From Synechococcus sp. JA-3-3Ab (GTDB lineage Bacteria; Cyanobacteriota; Cyanobacteriia; Thermostichales; Thermostichaceae): 64,000 nt of DNA. The DNA lies in NCBI RefSeq assembly GCF_000013205.1, contig NC_007775.1:1112501-1176500 (forward strand). The letters run 5' to 3'. The translations under genes and the position numbers were made by a program. This document shows positions 47,039 to 55,477 of the stretch, one piece after another. Positions within the stretch are counted from its first letter, which is position 1. Each line of letters starts with the position of its first letter. A model generated the notes under the pieces. The model made no database searches. It worked only from the letters and a program-made list of their open reading frames with translations, and was not told the DNA's origin.

Positions 47039-47221
47039 CTATTCTTCTCCCTCCTCTTCTTCCGACTTGGCTTTGGGGTAGTAGAAGCCGGTGTTGCGAC
47101 CGCTGAGGATGGCGCGCCCAATGGTCATCGCCCGCTGGGCCTGAAGCTTGGCTTTGCCCAGCCAAACCGCATACCGCCTGCGACTGCGGGCTTTGGAGGT
47201 TTTCTTCTTAGGAACAGGCAT
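47039..47221 (-). CDS. rpmF: 50S ribosomal protein L32
   Basis: A 60-residue basic protein (MPVPKKKTSKARSRRRYAVW ... GRAILSGRNTGFYYPKAK) with an acidic tail. It lacks the zinc CxxC pairs of some bacterial L32 forms, as usual for cyanobacteria. It is about 95 bp before the J-domain gene in the same direction. Confidence 0.95.
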   Translation of the reverse strand: MPVPKKKTSKARSRRRYAVWLGKAKLQAQRAMTIGRAILSGRNTGFYYPKAKSEEEEGEE

Positions 47222-47518
47222 AGCTTGTACAAAAACACAGCTTTACTAGGCTAACACTGAGTTTGCACGCTCGATCCCAATCTAAACCCGGCCCAATAAA
47301 GCGGGTCAAGCTTTTTCCGGCAACTCACAAAGGGCGAGCATCTCTGCTCAGTCTTAACTGTTGAGATCTGTCAACTCCTCTGTGCCAACCTTCTCAATCC
47401 CTTCTCCCAATGGCCTTGGAATCGGTAGAGTATAGGACATCTTCTGGGAACAGGCGCCCAGGTGATGCCGGTCACCGCCCCGCTTTTGGGTGCAAGCTGA
47501 GAGTGACATCCTCTCCCG

Positions 47519-48790
47519 CTAAGCCCTGACGGGCTGTAGACGGGAGCTTCCGAGAATCACTTCCCGGAGTTGCTGCTTCAACGGACTGGTAAACCAGGAT
47601 CCTCCACAGCCAGAGAGCGGCAGTCCCACCGCCCTGAGTCCTCGCTTCAAAATCTCGATAGCAGCGTTCAAGTCTCTGTCCCACGACCCGCAACGGGGGC
47701 AATCATGCACCCGTTCCGACAAGGTCTTGGGAACACGCTCCTCACAAACACAACAATTTTGGGACGTACCAGGGGGATCCACTCTCAACACCTGTTTGCC
47801 GCGTTTGACCGCCACTGCTGTCAGAATGTCAAGAAATTGTCCCCAAGCCGCATCCAAAATCGATTTAGCCAACCGAGTCCGTGCCAGCCCTCGGACGTTG
47901 AGATCCTCCACCACCAACAGGTCGTATTGCCCCACCAGCCAGTGCGCCACTTGGTAGTGGAACGCTTTGCGTTGTCGGGCAACGTGCAACTGCAAACAAG
48001 CAACTTTCGTGGCTTGTCTCTTCCAGTTGGCGGACCCCTTCACTTTGCGGCTCAGTTGCCGCTGCTGTCGAGCCAAGTGCTTTTGAGCTTGGCGGTAGTA
48101 CCGCGGGATAGGCACCACCTCCCCATCGCTGGTGGTGAGAAACCTATCCAATCCCACATCAATACCCACCGCCCTTTTGACCGGCACAGGCTCTGGGAGA
48201 GGAACGCTTTTGTCCTCCAAAGTAATGCAGACATACCACCCATCGGCCTTGCGCACCACTGTGCAGGTTTTGGGCACGAACCCCTCTGGTAAGGGGCGGT
48301 GCAGCACCACAGGCATCGAGCCAATCTTGCTCAGCCGCAGAGTCTCCCCTTCCAGATGCGCTCCCGCCTTGGGGCAATTGATGCGGGGGAATGTGAAGGA
48401 TCTCAACTCCCCCGCTTTTTTGAAGCGGGGCCGCCCCCGCCGCTTGCCTGTGCTATCCGGCACCTGCCACGCTTTCCACGCCTTGTCCAGCCGCATCAAG
48501 TTTTGCTGCAGCACCTCGGCGTAAATGCCCCGGTAGGCCGGGAATAGTTGCTTGATTTGTTTGAGGGATCCCGCCTGCCGATAATAATTCGGCTCCAGCG
48601 GAGCTTCTGACACAGGCAACGGGCACGAGACAAGACTGCAGCGGTCAATTGGGCAACGGGTTGCGGTCAGCCAGTCCAGTCTCTGCCCCAGAGCGTCGTT
48701 CCACTGCCGCCGCAACAATTCCAGCCACTCGGTCATCAGAGCGGCTTGGTCGTCGCTGGGCAGGATCCGGTACTCGTAGGTGATAATCAT
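47519..48790 (-). CDS. tnpB: TnpB (OrfB) RNA-guided nuclease-like protein, copy 2
   Basis: 423 residues, ATG 48790 (MIITYEYRILPSDDQAALMT). RuvC residues lie in GIDVGLDRF, VVEDLNVRGLA and DRDLNAAIEIL, and the zinc ribbon is NCCVCEERVPKTL...DCPRCGSWD. The native tail (GLPLSGCGGSWFTSPLKQQL) is kept. It seems intact. The 3' end and right end of the IS (47503-47700) are where the guide RNA of such nucleases normally comes from. Confidence 0.9.
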   Translation of the reverse strand: MIITYEYRILPSDDQAALMTEWLELLRRQWNDALGQRLDWLTATRCPIDRCSLVSCPLPVSEAPLEPNYYRQAGSLKQIKQLFPAYRGIYAEVLQQNLMRLDKAWKAWQVPDSTGKRRGRPRFKKAGELRSFTFPRINCPKAGAHLEGETLRLSKIGSMPVVLHRPLPEGFVPKTCTVVRKADGWYVCITLEDKSVPLPEPVPVKRAVGIDVGLDRFLTTSDGEVVPIPRYYRQAQKHLARQQRQLSRKVKGSANWKRQATKVACLQLHVARQRKAFHYQVAHWLVGQYDLLVVEDLNVRGLARTRLAKSILDAAWGQFLDILTAVAVKRGKQVLRVDPPGTSQNCCVCEERVPKTLSERVHDCPRCGSWDRDLNAAIEILKRGLRAVGLPLSGCGGSWFTSPLKQQLREVILGSSRLQPVRA

Positions 48791-49222
48791 GAGACGGTTC
48801 TAGCATTTAGCGCAACGAGCTACAACATAGGCCATCGTTCTGTTTACAGCCTACAAATCCACTTGGTGCTGGTGACAAAGTACCGTCGTCGGGTGATAAC
48901 TGCTCCAATGTTGCAGAGGCTGGAAGATATATTTCGAGCGACCTGCCAAAAGTGGCGCTGTTCCTTGGTGGAGTTCAACGGTGAGGCGGATCATGTGCAT
49001 CTGTTGGTGAGTTTTCCGCCGGATGTTCAGGTCTCGAAGCTGGTGAACAACCTGAAAACAGTCTCCAGCCGGTTGATTCGCAAAGAGTTCGCCACAGAGG
49101 TGGCACGGTTCTACAGCAAGCCTGTATTTTGGGCAGGGGCCTATTTTGTTGCCTCTTGTGGTGGGGTCACCGTTGAGGAGTTGAAGAAGTATGTCGAGCA
49201 GCAGGCAACGCCCAGATTGTGA
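48746..49222 (+). CDS. tnpA: IS200/IS605-type TnpA transposase (Y1 HUH), copy 2
   Basis: Up to 158 residues from TTG 48746; the GTG used in copy 1 is GTA here, so the start is uncertain. HUH motif GEADHVHLLVSFPP and catalytic Tyr in ELKKYVEQQ. The overlap with divergent tnpB is 45 bp. It appears intact. Confidence 0.87.
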   Translation: MVVAGQDPVLVGDNHETVLAFSATSYNIGHRSVYSLQIHLVLVTKYRRRVITAPMLQRLEDIFRATCQKWRCSLVEFNGEADHVHLLVSFPPDVQVSKLVNNLKTVSSRLIRKEFATEVARFYSKPVFWAGAYFVASCGGVTVEELKKYVEQQATPRL

Positions 49223-49309
49223 GACTCAGGGGCATTGAACCCCTTCGTCTCACCGCCTATCCTCCAGCCCGCCAAGCTGCGCTGTGGCGGGAGTACCCCG
49301 GAGGTTCTG

Positions 49310-50404
49310 ATGGACTGTGGCCACCTCTTCGATCTAGGAGATCGCTCAACCAGGCGCAGCCTCTCTTCCATTCTGCTGTTCGGGATCCCGCTGCTGAGCT
49401 TGGGTTGGATGGGGATCCCGGTGGCTGCCCAATCCACCAATCCGGAGCTGTGCCAGAAGTTTCCCCAAGACCTTCGCTGCAATCTCTCTGCCCCCAGCCA
49501 GGTAGGACAAGCGCCTCAACCCACCACTCGCCCGCGCGTTGCGGTTTTGGATTTTGATTTCAGCAGCCTCAGCAATTCCTACAGCCTGCGCGAGGCATCC
49601 CGGGGGGTGAGCGATCTGCTGGTGGATCGGCTGGTGAGAGATGGCACCTTTTCGGTTATCGAGCCCTCGCGGCTGGACGCGATCTTGGCCGAGCAGAACT
49701 TGGGGCTATCGGGGCGCTTAGATGCCAACACCGCCGCTCAGGTGGGCCGGATCCTCGGGGTCGATGCTGTGATCCTCGGCAGTGTTACCCAGTTCGATGT
49801 GTCGGTGCGCCGTTCTGGGGGTGAGGCGCGGGTCTTGACCCCCTTCGGCAGCTTCCCGCTGGCGGTGGGGGCCGAGGTGGTGGATGCTGATGCCAACGTG
49901 CAGCTCAATGCCCGCCTGGTGAGCACCAGCACGGCGGAGATCTTGGCCGTGGTCGAGGGCCGGGGCAACGTCAGCCAGTCGGATAGCACCGTCACGGTTG
50001 CCGACTTTGGCGGGGGATCGGCCACCAGCAACGAAGAAAAGCTGCTGGTTTTGGCCAGCCAACAGGCGGTGGAGCAAATTGCCCAGCAGTTGGCCGGTTT
50101 TGCCAGTCGCTTAGCGGCCCAGCCCCGCTCTTTGCCGACCGTCGATGCCTTGGTGGCGGATGTCTATGGTAACCAGGTGATCTTGAACAAGGGCAGCAGC
50201 GACGGCTACCGCGTGGGATTGATCCTGTCTGTGGAGCCCGTCGTTCGCGAGGTTAAAGATCCGGCCACGGGGGCAGTCCTGCGCAAATTGACTGAGCCCG
50301 CTGGCCAGATCCAACTGACAGAGGTGGATCAGGGATCCAGTGTGGGCCGCATTCTCAGCAGCTCTGGCTTTAAGGTGGGGGATGTGGCCAAACCTATTCA
50401 ATAA
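49310..50404 (+). CDS. CsgG/HfaB-family outer-membrane assembly protein
   Basis: 364 residues. A signal sequence (SLSSILLFGIPLLSLGWMGIPVAAQ) is followed by the CsgG domain: RPRVAVLDFDFSSLSNSY, VSDLLVDRLVRDGTFSVIEPSRLDAIL, and AAQVGRILGVDAVILGSVTQF. In curli systems CsgG is a secretion pore, but many cyanobacterial members have unknown roles; no csgA/B/E/F is seen. ATG 49310 lies inside the last bases of IS605 copy 2, so the insertion may supply the start. The signal sequence has no lipobox cysteine at the usual position. Confidence 0.85.
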   Translation: MDCGHLFDLGDRSTRRSLSSILLFGIPLLSLGWMGIPVAAQSTNPELCQKFPQDLRCNLSAPSQVGQAPQPTTRPRVAVLDFDFSSLSNSYSLREASRGVSDLLVDRLVRDGTFSVIEPSRLDAILAEQNLGLSGRLDANTAAQVGRILGVDAVILGSVTQFDVSVRRSGGEARVLTPFGSFPLAVGAEVVDADANVQLNARLVSTSTAEILAVVEGRGNVSQSDSTVTVADFGGGSATSNEEKLLVLASQQAVEQIAQQLAGFASRLAAQPRSLPTVDALVADVYGNQVILNKGSSDGYRVGLILSVEPVVREVKDPATGAVLRKLTEPAGQIQLTEVDQGSSVGRILSSSGFKVGDVAKPIQ

Positions 50405-50648
50405 AGCTTCAAGACTTTCAAGATCCCTTCCCTTTGAACCGCAGGTCTACCCGGCGGTGGAGCGGAGGATGTTTTGGAGCTGGCCGGCTGCCGGGATCGA
50501 AGCTGGCGCCCGCGGTTGCCGCGACTACCCCTGTCGCATGGACAGGATCCCTGCCTGGGCGGATTTTGGGAAGATAATGGTCTTAGCAAGGCCAGCATGG
50601 AACCTGGAACCGCCACCGTCACATTAAGCAGTTTGGCAGGGGGAGAGG

Positions 50649-51308
50649 ATGAAGGCTTTTGTTGCAGGGGCTACAGGAGAAACAGGGCGGCGCATTGTCC
50701 AAGAGTTGGTGGGCCGCGGCATCCCGGTACGGGCGCTGGTGCGCAGCCGCGAGTTGGCCGCTCGGGTTCTGCCCCCCGAAGCAGAAGTGGTGGTGGGAGA
50801 TGTGCTGGATCCGGCCACGCTGGAAGCCGGCATGGAAGGATGCACGGTGGTGCTCTGCGCTACTGGCGCTAGGCCCAGTTGGGATCCCTTTCTGCCCTAC
50901 CGAGTGGACTACCAAGGCACCAAGAACTTAGTGGATGTAGCCAAGGCCAAAGGGATCCAACACTTTGTTTTGATTTCTTCTCTGTGCGTGTCTCAGTTGT
51001 TCCATCCTCTCAACTTGTTTTGGCTGATCTTGGTGTGGAAAAAGCAAGCCGAAGAATACTTGCAAAAAAGCGGCCTCACCTACACCATCATTCGGCCAGG
51101 GGGCCTGAAAAACCAGGACAACGAAGATGGCGTTGTCCTCTCCAAGGCCGATACCCTCTTTGAGGGCAGCGTCCCTCGCATCAAAGTTGCCCAGGTAGCT
51201 GTCGAAAGCTTGTTTCAACCGGCAGCGAAAAACCGCATCTTCGAGATCATCGCCAAGCCCGGCGTTCCCAACCGCGAGTGGAGCGACCTCTTTGCCCTGG
51301 CAAGCTAG
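50649..51308 (+). CDS. NAD(P)-binding atypical SDR (TIC62/YwnB-like)
   Basis: 219 residues. The nucleotide motif is FVAGATGETGRRIVQELV; the catalytic-type region (HFVLISSLCVSQLFHPLN) lacks the classical YxxxK. The segment LTYTIIRPGGLKNQDNEDGVV is typical of the atypical SDR group found in cyanobacteria and chloroplasts. It may act in photosystem or chlorophyll-related processes by analogy. ATG 50649 follows GGGGGAGAGG. Confidence 0.85.
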   Translation: MKAFVAGATGETGRRIVQELVGRGIPVRALVRSRELAARVLPPEAEVVVGDVLDPATLEAGMEGCTVVLCATGARPSWDPFLPYRVDYQGTKNLVDVAKAKGIQHFVLISSLCVSQLFHPLNLFWLILVWKKQAEEYLQKSGLTYTIIRPGGLKNQDNEDGVVLSKADTLFEGSVPRIKVAQVAVESLFQPAAKNRIFEIIAKPGVPNREWSDLFALAS

Positions 51309-51388
51309 GTTCTGTGCTGTTAGCCATCAAAGGGTGCCTTATCTGAAGAAAAGTAGCATGAGAACCTTCCCCTTAGGGCTGAGGGCGT

Positions 51389-51394
51389 TATAAT
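51389..51394 (+). promoter_or_regulatory. Possible -10 promoter element before the dynamin operon
   Basis: A perfect TATAAT, about 28 bases before the GTPase ATG. No convincing -35 element is seen 17 bases upstream. It suggests that the cluster has its own promoter. Confidence 0.5.
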
Positions 51395-51422
51395 CTCCCC
51401 AGCCCTAGCGGAGATCCCTGAG

Positions 51423-53957
51423 ATGGCTGTGCAACTCTTGCCTCAGTGCGAAAACTTACGGGAGCACGTTGAAACGATTCTAAACCTCTGGCAGCAGGAT
51501 CCCACCCTTTCAGGAAAGCAAGATACAACCCGAATTCAAGCTTCGCTGAGCAAGGCTATTTCCCCAACCTTTGAGATTGTCTTCGCCGGTGCTTTTAGCG
51601 CCGGCAAGTCGATGTTGATCAACGCTTTGCTAGAAAGGGAGCTTCTCTACAGCGCCGAAGGACACGCCACAGGGACAGAGTGCTACATTGGCTACGCAGA
51701 GCCAAATGCTGAGAGAGTGGTGCTCACTTTTCTCAGCGAGCAGGAAGTGCAAGAACAGATGACCGCCTTCTGCGCTTTCCTAAACTTGGCTCCGTCACTC
51801 AGCAGGCTGGAAGACACTGCACTGAATCCCCTGAAGGAGCGTGCTGAGGCTATTATTCAACAGGAGGGAGGTAAAAGCAAGTCAGAGCGGGCAAAGCAGG
51901 CGGATGCCCTCCGCTTGTTGATTACAGGTTTCCAGCAGAACCGGGACAAAATTCACCCTACCGAGAACAAAGTCTTCTCGATGGAGCAGCTCAACTTCGG
52001 CAACCTAAGAGAAGCTGCGGGTTTTGCCCGGCGCGGCGCCAATAGCGCAGTTTTGCGAAAGGTGGAATACTATTGCCACCACCCCTTGCTGGAAGATGGA
52101 AACGTTATTGTCGATACTCCTGGGATCGATGCTCCAGTCAAAGCGGATGCAGAGCGTACTTATCGAAAAATTGCCGATCCGGATACGTCCGCAGTTGTTT
52201 GCGTTCTCAAGTGTGCTGCAACGGGTGAGCTGACCAAGGAAGAGACAGAGCTTATTGAGCATATTCAAAGTAATGATAGCATCAGGGATCGGGTCTTCTA
52301 TGTATTTAACCGGATTGACGAGACTTGGTACAACGCACAACTAAAGCAGAGACTAGAAAACATTATCGACCAGCAGTTTCGTCAACTCCGCGTATTTAAG
52401 ACAAGCGGCCTTCTCGGCTTCTATGGTTCCCAGATCAAGGCAACTACCCCCGAGGATCGATTTGGACTGGATACAATCTTTTCAGAAAGCATCAAAGAAT
52501 TGGGTGGTGAGGAAGAAACGCCCCAGTTTGTCAGCGAGTTTAATAAGTACTGCACGTCGGGTAGGCTAGTTGGATCCCCGTTCCGCCCTTCTGTACATGG
52601 GTACGACACACCCATAAATAACTACGTTCGGATTCTGAGGGAGTGGGGAAAACCTTTGATTGAGTATATGATTAAAGATAGCGGTATTGAAGACTTTCGG
52701 GCTGGGATCACTCGTTATTTAACGGAAGAAAAGCGGCCACAGCTATTTTCCGCGCTGGCCGATGATTTGCAACCTCTCTGTATCGAGATGAGGAAGTCCT
52801 ATCTAGATCTCTACCGAGACATTGATAGCCAGCCCAAAGAGATTGACAGCATGATTTCCTATGAGCTGACGCTGATCAATCAGCAGCTAGCCAGTATTGG
52901 CCGAGAGTTTGACGAGCATATCCAGACAGTAGTCAATAAAGTTATTAACGGAGAAAACAAAGAATTTGAGAACGATTTCCATAAATTGAAGACTAGGATG
53001 GTACGGAGGCTAGATGAGCTTTTGGATACTTTTTCGTTGGACAATGTTTACAGTCAAGCCGTTCGCATTCGTCCCCGCAACTCCACAGCTCCATTCTTAG
53101 CTGTATTGGTCGAAGCCTTTTATTATTTGTCCAACCATCTAGAGGACATCCTGGTAGAATCAGCCAGCACGCTTGTAGAGAACTTCTTTCGTCGCCTTGT
53201 TGATGAAGTTCGCAGCTCGAGCTACTACAGGCAGTTGTTTCGCCTACTGGGATCCGATGGGGACTTGGAGAAAAAGCTTCTTTTGGTTAAGGAGGTAACT
53301 TTGAGTTCTCTTGTCAATGGTGCCCGAAAAGAGTGCGACCGCTACCTCAGAGAAAGTCCCCGCTTCTACGACGAAGGAACATTCTCGATCTACCAGTTTC
53401 GAGAAGTCCTAAAGCAAACCAGCCAATCTTATGACATCTCTGCTATTCGCGACGCAGAGCCTGGAATCCGACAATTACTTAAGCTTGACTTCGAGCAGAA
53501 AGTTAACCAGACAGTGCGTTCTAGCTTCCGACAAGAGACCAACAATACTCTAAAAACTCAGCTATTGCCGGTTGCCAAGCAAGTAGCCGATGAGATTTTG
53601 CAAAAGTACCCAGAAGCAAAGCAGTTCATGGAAGCAACTCTCAGAAAAGAGGCTGAAGAGAAAATTGCGCTTAACCAACAGCGGCTGAAAGAACTGGAGG
53701 CAAGCATAGACAAGTACAACCAAGCTGTTTCTGGGATCAACCTCTGCTTGCAAGCTTTGGGCCTCAATCGTGAGATGCTGCCCTTGATTACTCGTCCTGA
53801 ACCTTCCTCTGTTGGTGAGTCAGTTCAAATTTTGGCAAGTCTTCCTGAACAGCAAGTAGGTGACAGCAATGCAAGCGAAGCAGTCGCTCTTGGTCGTTCT
53901 ACACCCATAGACGAGAGTTTTCCAGAGTTGGATAGCATTCTCGATGATTTGAGATAG
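51423..53957 (+). CDS. Dynamin-like large GTPase
   Basis: 844 residues. The G domain has the P-loop GAFSAGKSMLINALL (about 56-70), a switch threonine in GHATGTECYIGY, DTPGID (about 231) and NRID (about 296). A long helical part follows, with a hydrophobic patch near 560 (PFLAVLVEAFYYLSNHLEDILV) that may be the membrane paddle, and a coiled coil near 735-775 (KEAEEKIALNQQRLKELEAS). The protein ends FPELDSILDDLR. Bacterial dynamins remodel membranes; some defend against phage. It is the first gene of a five-gene rightward cluster. The gene is more AT-rich than the surrounding ones and holds no GGGATCCC octamer. Confidence 0.88.
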   Translation: MAVQLLPQCENLREHVETILNLWQQDPTLSGKQDTTRIQASLSKAISPTFEIVFAGAFSAGKSMLINALLERELLYSAEGHATGTECYIGYAEPNAERVVLTFLSEQEVQEQMTAFCAFLNLAPSLSRLEDTALNPLKERAEAIIQQEGGKSKSERAKQADALRLLITGFQQNRDKIHPTENKVFSMEQLNFGNLREAAGFARRGANSAVLRKVEYYCHHPLLEDGNVIVDTPGIDAPVKADAERTYRKIADPDTSAVVCVLKCAATGELTKEETELIEHIQSNDSIRDRVFYVFNRIDETWYNAQLKQRLENIIDQQFRQLRVFKTSGLLGFYGSQIKATTPEDRFGLDTIFSESIKELGGEEETPQFVSEFNKYCTSGRLVGSPFRPSVHGYDTPINNYVRILREWGKPLIEYMIKDSGIEDFRAGITRYLTEEKRPQLFSALADDLQPLCIEMRKSYLDLYRDIDSQPKEIDSMISYELTLINQQLASIGREFDEHIQTVVNKVINGENKEFENDFHKLKTRMVRRLDELLDTFSLDNVYSQAVRIRPRNSTAPFLAVLVEAFYYLSNHLEDILVESASTLVENFFRRLVDEVRSSSYYRQLFRLLGSDGDLEKKLLLVKEVTLSSLVNGARKECDRYLRESPRFYDEGTFSIYQFREVLKQTSQSYDISAIRDAEPGIRQLLKLDFEQKVNQTVRSSFRQETNNTLKTQLLPVAKQVADEILQKYPEAKQFMEATLRKEAEEKIALNQQRLKELEASIDKYNQAVSGINLCLQALGLNREMLPLITRPEPSSVGESVQILASLPEQQVGDSNASEAVALGRSTPIDESFPELDSILDDLR

Positions 53958-54004
53958 AGCGGCTTGTCTTTGTTTTTGGCCTTTCACTTGATCCAGATAA
54001 AGTC

Positions 54005-54415
54005 ATGGGATCCAAATCGATACCTCTACAGCAGCACCCAGAAGGGATCCTCTCTGTAAGGGAGAAAACTTTCAAGGTTGCCAACTTGGTCAAAGCAGCC
54101 CAAGAGGACTTGACCAAGAAAGAAGAGCTGCATCGCTTGTTCATTGCGGCCTTGAGATCCTCAGGGATCCTGCCGCCGGAAGACTTGCTCAACATTGCCA
54201 GTAGCCTTCTTGCTCCCAAGCCAGAAGAAAAATTGTTGCAAGAAGCGAAGTGGTTTGGGCAGGGACTTGCTTGTCAACTCTTGGTGCCAGGCAAGAAGGA
54301 TTGGGAAAAAGGCAGAGTCAGATTGCGGATCATTGTAGAGTTTGAGCCAGAGGATACAGGCTCAGAGAGCAGCAGTGGATCCCCTCTGGATGACCTTCGC
54401 GAAAGTGAGAGCTAG
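54005..54415 (+). CDS. KGK-type small protein, dynamin cluster gene 2
   Basis: 136 residues. The middle segment WFGQGLACQLLVPGKKDWEK followed by GRVRLRIIVEFEPED resembles the cyanobacterial KGK family (W-x-K-G-K/R-V/L-R). The protein ends GSPLDDLRESES. The same core (G--C--L-P----W--GRV-(V/L)R) and the same tail SPLDDLR occur in the product at 54739. It starts 47 bp after the GTPase stop. Function unknown; by position it is a probable partner of the GTPase. Confidence 0.75.
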   Translation: MGSKSIPLQQHPEGILSVREKTFKVANLVKAAQEDLTKKEELHRLFIAALRSSGILPPEDLLNIASSLLAPKPEEKLLQEAKWFGQGLACQLLVPGKKDWEKGRVRLRIIVEFEPEDTGSESSSGSPLDDLRESES

Positions 54416-54449
54416 CCTAAGCCAGAGAGACATAGAGGGGGTTGGGCAA

Positions 54450-54728
54450 GTGTCAAGTAATGATCAATCTCAGGAGTGCTTTGTTGAGCTAGATATTTTC
54501 CAAAATACTGTCATTGATATAGGAGGACGCCTAATCTACTCGCAAGAGTTTGCTCAGGTGTACTCAGAGATTGTTTATGAGAGTATCAGATCCTACTTAT
54601 CCAGCAAACTTAGCGAAAAGGGAGTCTCGATTCTATGGAGCAACTTGAACGGAATAACTAACGTGAAAGGAATTCCTGCTAAACTCTTACGTCCTGGCTC
54701 ACCGTGGATTGCTGTCTCTATGTCTTGA
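54450..54728 (+). CDS. Small unknown protein, dynamin cluster gene 3
   Basis: About 92 residues if GTG 54450 is used. I do not recognise it: ECFVELDIFQNTVIDIGGRL, then YSEIVYESIRSYLSSKLSEKG and a short C-terminal end. No membrane segment, cysteine pair or LDDLR tail. The frame upstream of 54450 overlaps gene 2 and reads poorly. It lies 34 bp after gene 2 and 10 bp before gene 4, so it is very likely in the operon. Confidence 0.62.
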   Translation: MSSNDQSQECFVELDIFQNTVIDIGGRLIYSQEFAQVYSEIVYESIRSYLSSKLSEKGVSILWSNLNGITNVKGIPAKLLRPGSPWIAVSMS

Positions 54729-54738
54729 GGTCGATAAG

Positions 54739-55155
54739 ATGACAAAAACATCCATTAATCTTAGCCAACTGGGAGACGGAGTTATCACTTTTATCAACAA
54801 GAACAATAAGCAGAAAGTCTACATGATTTCCAAGCTTTGCGATTCTATCAATTCTTATTTCCTGAGGTTTGACCAAATGGGAAGCGGACTAAACAGTCAC
54901 TTGAGTTCGTCTGAGATACAAACAGGTATTCCCCATGAAGATCAGGTTCATTTTTTCTATAAAGGAGTTCCATGCTCGATTCTTTCTCCTAAAACTAACG
55001 GTTGGCAGACCGGTAGAGTAAAAGTAAGAGTAGAAGTTACGATTGACTTTTATCCTGACAATCCTGAATTTCTGATAAAAGAACCCGACCAAGAGATATT
55101 AGAACCTCTAGATGAAAAGTCTCCACTGGACGATCTTCGCAGTATGGATGAATAA
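54739..55155 (+). CDS. KGK-type small protein, dynamin cluster gene 4
   Basis: 138 residues. It begins MTKTSINLSQLGDGVITFIN and has FFYKGVPCSILSPKTNGWQT followed by GRVKVRVEVTIDFYPD, the KGK-like core also found in gene 2, and ends EKSPLDDLRSMDE. ATG 54739 is chosen; an upstream in-frame start at 54709 would overlap gene 3. The HNH gene starts 2 bp after its stop, which points to coupled translation. Confidence 0.75.
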   Translation: MTKTSINLSQLGDGVITFINKNNKQKVYMISKLCDSINSYFLRFDQMGSGLNSHLSSSEIQTGIPHEDQVHFFYKGVPCSILSPKTNGWQTGRVKVRVEVTIDFYPDNPEFLIKEPDQEILEPLDEKSPLDDLRSMDE

Positions 55156-55157
55156 CG

Positions 55158-55412
55158 ATGAAAGAAAGAAAATCCGGCGAAAGGATTCTAATTCCAGCAG
55201 CCGTGCGGGAGTATGTTTTCCAAAGAGACGGCTTCCGTTGTCGCGGTTGCGGAAAGTCGCCCCCAGAGGTTCAGCTTCAGATCGATCACATCATCCCCAT
55301 TGCCCAAGGGGGCAGTAACGATATCAGCAATCTGCAAACGTTGTGCAAAACCTGCAACCGACGCAAAAAGGATCGACGGGATCCCCGCTTTCGCCGCCAC
55401 TTTGACTGGTGA
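55158..55412 (+). CDS. Small HNH endonuclease, dynamin cluster gene 5
   Basis: 84 residues. HNH fold with zinc cysteines: RDGFRCRGCGKSPPEVQLQI, then DHIIPIAQGGSNDISNLQTL, then CKTCNRRKKDRRD. The D-H pair, the N and the final N/H-type position look complete, so it may be an active nuclease (McrA-like type). It is the last gene of the cluster, with a 2-bp gap from gene 4. Such small HNH proteins also occur as stand-alone housekeeping-like genes in cyanobacteria, so functional linkage to the GTPase is not certain. Confidence 0.85.
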   Translation: MKERKSGERILIPAAVREYVFQRDGFRCRGCGKSPPEVQLQIDHIIPIAQGGSNDISNLQTLCKTCNRRKKDRRDPRFRRHFDW

Positions 55413-55477
55413 GTTGCGGTGTTTCGCCTACGCTTCTCCCTCTAGAAAAGAGAGGAGAGAGGTCTGCAAAAACAACC

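Larger units (their letters stand above)
47503..49314. mobile_element. IS605-type element, copy 2, inverted relative to copy 1
   Basis: Nearly identical to copy 1 but in opposite orientation: tnpB leftward, tnpA rightward. It lacks the two palindromic insertions and so represents the intact form. Ends are GTGACATCC at 47503 and GATGGA at 49314. The latter carries the ATG of the following CsgG-type gene. Confidence 0.87.

Noticed and set aside
47222-47502. Possible tRNA or small RNA between rpmF and IS605 copy 2
   Set aside because: No cloverleaf or known RNA pattern could be read; probably promoter of rpmF and IS flank.
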